Source: Ampullaceana balthica (lineage: Eukaryota; Mollusca; Gastropoda; Lymnaeidae). Taken from it: a DNA stretch of 64,000 nucleotides. The stretch spans positions 1,612,654 to 1,676,653 of the forward strand of contig CALYLW010000054.1 in NCBI GenBank assembly GCA_944989445.1. The letters are read 5' to 3'. The notes under the pieces were generated by a model that was not told the origin of the DNA, did no database searches, and saw nothing but the letters and a program-made list of their open reading frames with translations. Both the position numbers and the translations under genes were made by a program. Of the stretch, positions 15,701-27,700 are shown in pieces (within the stretch, counting starts at the first letter, position 1; each line of letters begins with the position of its first letter).

Positions 15701-18700
15701 ATGGTCTCACAGTCACATATCATGGTCTCACAGTCACATATCATGGTCTCACAGTCACATATCATGGTCTCACAGTCACATATCATGGTCTCACAGTCGC
15801 AATTCATGGTCTCACAGTCACAATTCATGGTCTCACATTCATATATTATGGTCTCACAGTCACATATCATGGTCTCACAGTCACATATCATGGTCTCACA
15901 GTCACATATCATGGTCTCACAGTCACATATCATTTGTCTCACCGTCACAATTCATGGTCTCACAGTCACGATTCATGGTCTCACAGTCACAATTCATGGT
16001 CTCACAGTCACAATTCATGGTCTCACAGTCACAATTCATGGTCTCACAGTCACATATCATTGTCTCACAGTCACATATCATGGTCTCACAGTCACATATC
16101 ATGGTCTCACAGTCACATATCATGATCTCACAGTCACATATCATTGTCTCACAGTCACATATCATGGTCTCACAGTCACATATCATGGTCTCACAGTAAA
16201 CAAATTCATGGTCTCACAGTCACATATCATGGTCTCACAGTAACAATTCATGGTCTCACAGTCACATATCATGGTCTCACAGTCACATATCATTGTCTCA
16301 CAGTCACATATCATCGGTCACACAGTCACATATCATTGTCTCACAGTCACATATCATGGTCTCACAGTCACATATCATGGTCTCACAGTCACAATTCATG
16401 GTCTCACAGTCACATATCATGGTCTCACAGTCACATATCATGGTCTCACAGTCACATATCATGGTCTCACAGTCACATATCATTGTCTCACAGTCACATA
16501 TCATTGTCTCACAGTCACATATCATGGTCTCACAGTCACATATCATGGTCTCACAGTCACATATCATGGTCTCACAGTCACATATCATGGTCTCACAGTC
16601 ACATATCATGGTCTCACAGTCACATATCATGGTCTCACAGTCACATATCATGGTCTCACAGTCACATATCATGGTCTCACAGTCACATATCATTGTCTCA
16701 CAGTCACATATCATGGTCTCACAGTCACATATCATGGTCTCACATTCACATATCATGGTCTCACAGTCACAATTCATGGTCTCACAGTCACATATCATGG
16801 TCTCACAGTCACATATCACTGTCTCACAGTCACATATCATGGTCTCACAGTCACATATCATGGTCTCACAGTCACATATTACGGTCTCACAGTCACATAT
16901 CATGGTCTCACAGTCACATATCATGGTCTCACAGTCACATATCATGGTCTCACAGTCACATATCATGGTCTCACAGTCACATATCATGGTCTCACAGTCA
17001 CATATCATGGTCTCACAGTCACATATCATGGTCTCACAGTCACATATCATGGTCTCACAGTCACATATCATGGTCTCACAGTCACATATCATGGTCTCAC
17101 AGTCACATATCATGGTCTCACAGTCACATATCATGGTCTCACAGTCACATATCATGGTCTCACAGTCACATATCATGGTCTCACAGTCACAAATTCATGG
17201 TCTCACAGTCACATATCATGGTCTCACAGTCACATATCATGGTCTCACAGTCACATATCATGGTCTCACAGTCACATATCATGGTCTCACAGTCACATAT
17301 CATGGTCTCACAGTCACATATCATGGTCTCACAGTCACATATCATGGTCTCACAGTCACATATCATGGTCTCACAGTCACATATCATGGTCTCACAGTCA
17401 CATATCATGGTCTCACAGTCACATATCATGTCTCACAGTCACATATCATGGTCTCACAGTCACATATCATGGTCTCACAGTCACAATTCATGGTCTCACA
17501 GTCACATATCATGGTCTCACAGTCACATATCATGGTCTCACAGTCACATATCATGGTCTCACAGTCACATATCATGGTCTCACAGTCACATATCATGGTC
17601 TCACAGTCACATATCATGGTCTCACAGTCACATATCATGGTCTCACAGTCACAATTCATGGTCTCACAGTCACAATTCATGGTCTCACAGTCACATATCA
17701 TGGTCTCACAGTCACATATCATGGTCTCACAGTCACATATCATGGTCTCACAGTCACATATCATGGTCTCACAGTCACATATCATGGTCTCACAGTCACA
17801 TATCATGGTCTCACAGTCACATATCATGGTCTCACAGTCACAATTCATGGTCTCACAGTCACAATTCATGGTCTCACAGTCACATATCATGGTCTCACAG
17901 TCACATATCATGGTCTCACAGTCACATATCATGGTCTCACAGTCACAATTCATGGTCTCACAGTCACATATCATGGTCTCACAGTCACATATCATGGTCT
18001 CACAGTCACAATTCATGGTCTCACAGTCACAATTCATGGTCTCACAGTAACAATTCATGGTCTCACAGTCACATATCATGGTCTCACAGTCACATATCAT
18101 GGTCTCACAGTCACATATCATGGTCTCACAGTAACAATTCATGGTCTCACAGTCACAATTCATGGTCTCACAGTCACAATTCATGGTCTCACAGTCACAA
18201 TTCATGGTCTCACAGTCACATATCATGGTCTCACAGTCACATATCATGGTCTCACAGTCACATATCATGGTCTCACAGTCACAATTCATGGTCTCACAGT
18301 CACATATCATGGTCTCACAGTCACATATCATGGTCTCACAGTCACATATCATGGTCTCACAGTCACATATCATGGTCTCACAGTCACATATCATGGTCTC
18401 ACAGTCACATATCATGGTCTCACAGTCACATATCATGGTCTCACAGTCACATATCATGGTCTCACAGTCACATATCATGGTCTCACAGTCACATATCATG
18501 GTCTCACAGTCACATATCATGGTCTCACAGTCACATATCATGGTCTCACAGTCACAAATCATTGTCTCACAGTCACATATCATGGTCTCACAGTCACATA
18601 TCATGGTCTCACAGTCACATATCATGGTCTCACAGTCACATATCATGGTCTCACAGTCACATATCATGGTCTCACAGTCACATATCATGGTCTCACAGTC

Positions 18701-21700
18701 ACATATCATGGTCTCACAGTCGCAATTCATGGTCTCACAGTCACAATTCATGGTCTCACATTCATATATCATGGTCTCACAGTCACATATCATGGTCTCA
18801 CAGTCACATATCATGGTCTCACAGTCACATATCATGGTCTCACAGTCACATATCATGTCTCACCAGTCACAATTCATGGTCTCACAGTCACAATTCATGG
18901 TCTCACAGTCACAATTCATGGTCTCACAGTCACAATTCATGGTCTCACAGTCACATATCATGGTCTCACAGTCACATATCATGGTCTCACAGTAACAATT
19001 CATGGTCTCACAGTCACATATCATGGTCTCAGAGTCACATATCATGGTCTCACAGTAACAATTCATGGTCTCACAGTCACATATCATGGTCTCACAGTCA
19101 CATATCATGGTCTCACAGTCACAATTCATGGTCTCACAGTCACAATTCATGGTCTCACCGTCACAATTCATGGTCTCACAGTCACAATTCATGGTCTCAC
19201 AGTAACAATCGATGGTCTCACCGTCACAATTCATTGTCTCACAGTCACAATTCATGGTCTCACAGTAACAATCGATGGTATCAACGTCACAATTCATGGT
19301 CTCACAGTCACAATTCATGGTCTCACAGTCGCAATTCATGGTCTCACAGTCGCAATTCATGGTCTCACAGTCACAATTCATGGTCTCACAGTCGCAATTC
19401 ATGGTCTCACAGTCGCAATTCATGTTCTCACAGTAACAATCGATGGTCTCAACGTCACAATTCATGGTCTCACAGTCACAATTCATGGTCTCACAGTCAC
19501 AATTCATGGTCTCAAAGTCACAATTCATGGTCTCACCGTCACAATTCATGGTCTCACAGTCACAATTCATGGTCTCACATTCATATATCATGGTCTCACA
19601 GTCGCAATTCATGGTCTCACAGTCGCAATTCATGGTCTCACAGTCACAATTCATGGTCTCACAGTCACATATCATGGTCTCACCGTCACAATTCATGGTC
19701 TTAGAGTCGCAATTAATGGTCTCACAGTCACAATTCATGGTCTCACAGTCACATATCATGGTCTCACCGTCACAATTCATGGTCTCATAGTCGCAATTCA
19801 TTGTCTCACAGTCACAATTCATGGTCTCACAGTCACAATTCATGGTCTCACAGTCACAATTCATGGTCTCAGAGTCACAATTCATGGTCTCACAGTCACA
19901 ATTCATGGTCTCACAGTCACATATCATGGTCTCACAGTCACATATCATGGACTCACAGTCGCAATTCATGGTCTCACAGTCACAATTCATGGTCTCACAG
20001 TCACATATCATGGTCTCACCGTCACAATTCATGGTCTCACAGTCACAATTCATGGTCTCACAGTCACAATTCATGGTCTCACAGTCACAATTCATGGTCT
20101 CACAGTCACAATTCATGGTCTCACAGTCACAATTCATGGTCTCACATTCATATATCATGGTCTCACAGTCACATATCATGGTCTCACAGTCACAATTCAT
20201 GGTCTCACAGTCGCAATTCATGGTCTCACAGTCACAATTCATGGTCTCACAGTAACAATCGATGGTCTCACAGTCACAATTCATGNNNNNNNNNNNNNNN
20301 NNNNNNNNNNNNNNNNNNNNNNNNNNNNNNNNNNNNNNNNNNNNNNNNNNNNNNNNNNNNNNNNNNNNNNNNNNNNNNNNNNNNNCATGGTCTCACATTC
20401 ATATATCATGGTCTCACAGTCACATATCATGGTCTCACATTCATATATCATGGTCTCACAGTCACAATTCAAGGTCTCACATTCACATTTCATGGTTTCA
20501 CAGTCACATATCATGGTCTCACAGTCATATATCGTGGTCTCACAGTCACAATTCATGGACTCACAGTACAAACTCGTGTTGTAAACCAATTGTCTCATGG
20601 TCGCAAAAAGTTAAATACAAGCAACTAGCCACATTCTTTTGCTGCTATCATCTTAGTATCAACAATTACCTTAACTCAAACACGTAACGTCTTGGTATCA
20701 CGTTAAACACGTAACGTCTTGGTATCACGTTAAACACGTAACGTCTTGGTATCACGTTAAACACGTAACGTCTTGGTATCACGTTAAACACGTAACGTCT
20801 TGGTATCACGTTAAACACGTAACGTCTTGGTATCACGTTAAAAACGTAACGTCTTGGTATCACGTTAAACACTTAACGTCTTGGTATCACGTTAAACACG
20901 TAACGTCTTGGTATCACGTTAAACATGTAAGGGGCCGTCAGTGGCGTCACTAGGGGGGGCGGGGGGGGGGCGGGCCGCCCCGGGTGACACCCATCAGGGG
21001 GTGACACCCGAGCCTAAAATTTTACTGTGTACCATTTTATGTCAGAAAAAAGATGACAAATTTTTTAATCTAGAAAGAAATTAAGAAATACAATGAAATA
21101 CGTTAAACGCGAAACTCTTATTAAAAAAATTATCAGTTAACTTGCAATAATAAAACAGTCCCAACACACGAACAACATTAAAACAAATTAGGAAAAAAGA
21201 AAAGAAACATTTGCAGCAGAGAGATCTTTAAAAAACAGCTGGAATGAAAGAGGCAGTATGTTATGTTTTAACAGATATAAAGCCATTTGGGCTTTGACAC
21301 ACCGACAGGTACTGATGGTCACGGGTTCGAATCCGTGTGAAGCCAAGGGTTTGTTCCCGGGGCCTAGGGCGTCCCTGAGTCACCCCGCTCCGAATGGGTA
21401 CCTAACTACATGTAGTTAGGCGGCTGGGTAATGCGTGGAACCCACAAAGCCGTGGCCTGTGATTGCTGCATCACTTGCCAACAGATCATCTGTCATGGTC
21501 TGTGGACGCAACTATCTTCTGCATAGAAGGAGCGTCTGTATAGATAAGATAAGATAAGACAGCATGGACGAATCCTACCTCACTACTCCCTCCACCACAG
21601 TGGGGTGGGGGATACGATTTTTATCCCCCCAACAAAAAAAAAGATGGGTTTTCTTTGTTGATGTTTTTCTTGAGGAATATTATGATTTCAATGTCTTTGA

Positions 21701-24700
21701 GTTAATATGTTGTTATATTAAAGGCGTGAAAGCATAGATATGCATGTTTATATACAGGTAGTCGTCCTCCGGTTACGACGGTCCCATCCCGACTTACGCT
21801 GTTTCGTGGTTACGAACGCGCCCCTATAAAGAAGAATATTACGCGTTGTTCCGTATTTTAAAATATTTTTTTTCTTGAGGTAACGAATTGTTTTCTCTAA
21901 TTGAAATAACAAAAATTATTGAAAATTATGTATGAATATTATTTCAACCTACAACTTTCGTTTGCGATTTTTTCGTATGGCGAAGTTTTCAATCAAGTCA
22001 ATAAAGCTGAGTAAGCTTACAAGTTCCTTTTCAATGCTCATTAGAGAAGAGAGCCTTTCTTTCCCATGCAAATTCAAACTCATTATATATTCTTTTCAAC
22101 TTTGAAAAGGATCGCTCTCAGCTGCAGTTTGATGTCACCATCGAAAGATAGATGTGAACTGCGATGTGTACATTTGTAAAGGACTGTGTGAAATATAGCT
22201 CATTCAAAAGCAGCAACATTTTTAGCTCTGTGCACGTTTTTTGAGTTTCGCTTTGTGCTACTTCCTTTTCCTTACCCTGAGCCTGGGGCTGGACTATAAC
22301 TTTTTTAAGAGTTCTGAAAATTGGACTAATTCTGAAGGTAAGCAGTCTTCGATATCACTTGAATGTTCTTCCATTAACTTGGCTGCTGCCCATCGGGTGG
22401 CGAAATTGCTGAGCACGGTTAAGTCTGTAGGAAAGCCAAATTTCTTATGGATGTCTTTATATGCGCCTAACCGATGTTGTAGGGCTTAAGAAAGTTTGTC
22501 AATGATTACCAGAAATACCTCAATCTTGAATTTTTTGTCTCGAGGAGAGTGCTGTTTTGTTGATATTCCTTTATCAAACTGACGCTTTCTTTTTTGTTTG
22601 ATAGTATTGAAGTTTGTTTACACTATTTTACCACGGACTTTTCCTTTCCTTTGTCTTCATAGGAATCAAATTAAGAATGCAATCTTTTAACAAACTTAAT
22701 GAGATACTTCCTTTCTAAAATTGTTTCCCAAATTTCAAGTAAAAATAGAGACTACCAGTTGTTCAATTTCCTTTAGAAATCCTTCTTCTTCAAGTCGAAA
22801 GTCACGTGACTGATTTTCATTTGTTGCTAATTCTTACAGTGCTGCGATATTCTCATGTTATGAGTTATTAATAGTCCTTACAGCATCATGTCAGGCTGAC
22901 CATCTTGTGTCAGACAAGGCTTTGTTAGCATGTATGAATTTCATATGTTTTTGAAGTACCTGTCAACGATGAGTAGATGCAACAAGTCGGGTATAAAGAT
23001 TTTGCAGAAGACAAAAAGAATCTGACCGCAGCAGGACAACATGCTGCTCTTTTCCCAACCAAATTAAAGGAATGAGCTGTGCACGGCATATAATGAGCTA
23101 CAATGAACATCTCACGAAGAATAGCCTGGTTTCCGTTATACTTCCTACTCATTTGCACCATTGCCGTATGACTGTCCAAGGCATTTTCAGGGATTCGTAC
23201 AAACATAATAGCCTGCATCTTTATTATAAACTATAATTCATAATAAGTTTGGGGTCCTTAAATTATTGGGGGCTTTAGCCCGTTCAGCAACCCGCTTTTA
23301 ATCCGCCATAGGGGGAGTGTCACGCATCTGTGACGATGTGGTACGAGGAGGGGGGTGCGAAATGTGACGTCACATGAAAAACGCGCAACTTTAAATACAA
23401 GTTCCACTTTATTATTTGATTGTGTACCATTTATTTAATTACGTTTTCAATGACTTCACGCGTGTTACGATCTTAGAGTGCAGACTTACCCTAAATACAT
23501 ATTTAAATGGAAAAAAAACGTTAAAAAAAACAAGTTTTTGACAAAAAATCCTTTATGTACGAGACTTAACTAAAAGAATGTTCATGATAATACGCAGCGC
23601 AAGACCATCCAAAAATACAAAAGTGCAGTTGTGTCGTAAAACATAAAACTATATAATTTGCAATTGTCACGCAAGTCAGTCAGACTGTCCTGACGCTACT
23701 AATTTTAGAAAGCAGGGAAAACCAATTTACTGCACCAATGCATCAAAAGGTGTGCAAATTAAAGATGCGCTGTAAAAAAAAATTATGTGACGTAATTGTT
23801 TTCGCTCATATTTTAATTTTCGAAAAGGGAACATTGTAAAAAGAGAATTAGATGATGGTTAATTATAAAATCAAAAAATGCAACCCCTATTATAAAATAC
23901 TTTGTGTACATTTCAGAAAGTTTAATATTTCGTATTTATCAAACAAGGACAAGTTAGTTGGGCTTTTGAAAAAGGTCGGCTCCGTAGGCGCCCTAAAAAA
24001 ATTCATTTTTTAAAAAATAAATAGATTTCAGCTGAAAACTTCCATCATTTTTGTCGGGTGTACGCTAGTGTTTAATATAATGCGCACCGCTCAATAATAT
24101 GTTTATAAAAAGTGTTGTCAATAAAATACGCACCTATTGCGCGACAGAAAGGTTGTTCAATATAATGCGCACCCTTACACTCTATCTCAAAAAATTAACA
24201 TCATACATAGAAATAAATAAAATAATCTAAAAATCAATAATTTAATTAAGATACATGTGATCGATCTGAAATTTTGATACATTGTTTTTATCATCGGTAC
24301 GAAACTGCCTGCAAAATTTCAGCTCGCTAGCTTACGAGGAAATGGGTTAAAAATTGATCCAAAGTTTTGGCGACAAGCAAGGGCGCAAGGGTGCAAGCAA
24401 GCAACCAGACACCACGAGTTAATATAAAGGATTTAAAAATAATTTGCAACATGCTAATTTTTATTGGGAAAAAACGGCTTCGGGGGTGTCAAAGCTTTGT
24501 GACGTCATATCGTAAAAAAGGGGTGGGGTCTAAGTTTTTGTGACAAAGTATGACGCTGGGGGAGGGTGGGGTAAAAATCGGCAACATCGCGTGACGTCAT
24601 TTATGGACGGTCCCTTCAGTCATGAAGGGGTGACACCATGAGCTACCGCCCCGGGTGACACCAACCCTAGTTACGCCTCTGGGGGCCGTCCATAAATGAC

Positions 24701-27700
24701 GTCACGCGACTTTGGCAGAATTTCCCCCCCCCCTCGTCAAACTTCGTCACAAAGCTTTGACACCCGCCCATAAAAGCCCATTTTCTAATTGAAATTTAGC
24801 ATATTTTCAAATTACTTTTTTGTCATTTAAATACAAACAATGTATGTATTCAGTGTTAAGTTGAACTCTAACATAGTAAAACGCGTGAAGCCAATAAAAA
24901 CGTCATTAAATAAATTGCAAAAAATCATAAATTTAAGTGAAACTTATTTAAAATTGCGAGTTTTGATGTGACGTCACATTTATTAAACACTCCCCCCCCT
25001 CTTCACACATCGTCACAAATGCGTGGACCCCCCCGGGGGTCCTAGACGCGTGACGTCATTCATGGATGGCCCCCTAAGGTCTTGGTATCACATCAAACAT
25101 GTAACGTCTTGGTATCACATCAAACATGTAACGTCTTGATATCACATCAAACATGTAACGTCTTGGTATCACATCAAACATGTAACGTCTTGGTATCACA
25201 TCAAACATGTAACGTCTTGGTATCACATCAAACATGTAACGTCTTGGTATCACATCAAACATGTAACGTCTTGGTATCACATCAAACATGTAACGTCTTG
25301 GTATCACATCAAACATGTAACGTCTTGGTATCACATCACACATGTAACGTCTTGGTATCACATCAAACATGTAACGTCTTGGTATCACATCAAACATGTA
25401 ACGTCTTGGTATCACATCAAACATGTAACGTCTTGGTATCACATCAAACATGTAACGTCTTGGTATCACATCAAACATGTAACGTCTTGGTATCACATCA
25501 CACATGTAACGTCTTGGTATCACATCAAACATGTAACGTCTTGGTATCACATCAAACATGTAACGTCTTGGTATCACATCAAACATGTAACGTCTTGGTA
25601 TCACATCAAACATGTAACGTCTTGGTATCACATCAAACATGTAACGTCTTGGTATCACATCACACATGTAACGTCTTGGTATCACATCAAACATGTAACG
25701 TCTTGGTATCACATCAAACATGTAACGTCTTGGTATCACATCAAACATGTAACGTCTTGGTATCACATCAAACATGTAACGTCTTGGTATCGGGACAAAA
25801 TAATAAAATGTTCATGCTGTACAACCAAGATCTTCGCTAAGATATTACATTTATATTTCAGTTGTTCATTGGACATCAGCTTTCGTGTTTTAGTAACGTT
25901 GAATCTCGGGGGATAGTCACAAGTTTGTAGTAGTTCCAAAGATAAACGAAAATCACTTCAACCCGTTCAAGAATACCAACTCAGTGAATACAAATACAAA
26001 TACAAATACAAATACAAATACAAATACAAATACAAATACAAATACAAATACAAATACAAATACAAATACAAATACAAATACAAATACAAATACAAATACA
26101 AATACAAATACAAATACAAATAATTTGAAAGCTCGTTTATCAAAGACCAAATCCTTCTAATAACAATCTATCGAACACCAAACTATCCATAGAAAACCAA
26201 GACATATAATGTTAACTCATTGAGTACCAAGCTACCGAATACAAACTCATTAAATAATAAGAAAAACCCGTAAAAAAACCAAGTTTTTGACTATAAATCC
26301 TTTATGTACGAGAAGTAACTAAAAGAATGTTCATTATAATACGCAGCGCCAGACCATCCAGAAATACAAAATTGAAGTTGTGTCGTAAAACATGTTTAAT
26401 ATAATACGCACCGATCAGGAATATGTTTATAAAAAGAGCTGTCAATAAAATACGCACCTTATTGCGCGACAGAAAGGTTGTTCAATATAATACGCACCGC
26501 GACGCTCTATCTCAAAAAATAGCATGATACATAGGAATAAAAAAAATAATCTAAAAAATCAATAATTTAATTACGGTACATGCGATCGATCTGAAATTTT
26601 AATACATTGTTTTTATCATCGGTACGAAACTGCCTGCAAAATTTCAGCTCGCTATCTTGCGAGCAAGTGGGTTAAAAATCGATCAAAAGTTTTGGCGACA
26701 AGCAAGCAAGCAAGCAAGGTCCGCCGCAGACACCACGAGTTAATATAAAGGATTTAAAAAACCCATCTAAAAAAACTGATCGAATGACGAGAAAATTTTT
26801 TTATTGAGATCAAAATCTTATAACAGGATGTACAGGCAGAGAGAATTATAATTAAGTATGGACCTTATCAAGAGATAATGGCTTTCTTTGATGGATTGAC
26901 GGAGTTATGCCCTTAAACTGATTAAGCTGTCTGGATGAGTTAGATTAGAAGCATTGAACAAATAAACAACAGTATCTGAATTGAATGGATTATGGTGGAT
27001 TATTGAGATTAGCTACTTGGCCAATGTTGTGTTTCAGTTGGATGACTGATATCTCTCAACTTCAGTTGAGCTCCGCTGTCGAAAAAATAGCTCGTTATTA
27101 GTTAAAATAAACTGATTTTGCCATGAGCTATAGTTGTGAGAGTGGCGTTGTAAGATCGACTCAATCAGCTAAAATAATTGTTGGAACAGTTCCCAGATCT
27201 AAAGGACTGCCAAAGCTGGGGAAGCCTCTTTTGTCCACAAATCGCTATGATGTAATGTCTATACGTCAAAGAACAGTCCAAACATTTTGCCAACGAATAA
27301 GCGAACACCTCAATTGCGAGCCGCGTGATGTTGCGTACGGGAACGCCTTGACCATCAGCTGGACGGCGGGTAACGAGATGACGTAAGAAAGACCATGTGA
27401 AGCCATGTAAAAAAAAAGTTAAATAATTTTTAAACACTAAAATATGTAAGTGAACCTTTTAATAAAAGTTGAGTGTTTTTTTTTATTTGACATCACATTT
27501 CTTAAACCCTCCATCCCCCTCGTCACACATCTCACAAATGTGTGACCCCCCCCCCTTTTTTTTTAGGTGCGTGACGTCATTTATGGACGGCCCAATACCA
27601 GAAATTAACTCGAATTTTTACATTAAGGAAAAGTTTACATTTATGGGAATTTTGTTTCCGAATTTTATTTCAGTCATGAGTCATTCACATTAAAGAAACA

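Larger units (their letters stand above)
20939..24681. mobile_element. hAT-like transposon inserted in the Harbinger-like end
   Basis: The ends are inverted: CAGTGGCGTCACTAGGG on the left and the reverse complement of CAGAGGCGTAACTAGGG on the right. The eight bases on each side are identical (GGGGCCGT at 20931-20938 and 24682-24689), the 8-bp target duplication expected for hAT. It contains a decayed hAT-type transposase (about 22330-23220, minus), a tRNA-derived SINE near 21260-21560, a Helitron-like insertion at 23644-24068 and further MITE pieces. Confidence 0.8.
20931..25074. mobile_element. PIF/Harbinger-like MITE, split by an hAT-like insertion
   Basis: The left eight bases GGGGCCGT (20931-20938) are followed by a 3.7-kb insertion. 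The element resumes at 24682 with GGGGCCGTCCATAAATGACG and ends at 25074 with the inverted end (CGTGACGTCATTCATGGATG then GCCCCC). TAA flanks it on the left and TAA, offset by one C, on the right, fitting the three-base TWA target duplications of PIF/Harbinger. Without the insertion it is about 400 bp and sits in the 27-bp minisatellite. Confidence 0.75.

Noticed and set aside
8732..20628. Very long open frames (up to 1444 residues) of 7-residue repeats
   Set aside because: They follow from the 21-bp period on four of six frames, are interrupted by random single-base indels and an N gap, and lie in an intron.
22241..22489. Plus-strand frame of 82 residues
   Set aside because: Antisense to the hAT-type transposase remnant on the minus strand.
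25074..25840. Open frames of repeated MFDVIPRRY and VSHQTCNVL
   Set aside because: By-products of the 27-bp minisatellite; both strands are open at once.
25953..26150. Val/Phe repeat frame
   Set aside because: Translation of the AAATAC microsatellite.
27123..27437. Overlapping plus and minus open frames of about 90 residues
   Set aside because: No recognisable motif on either strand and no splice or family support; probably chance.
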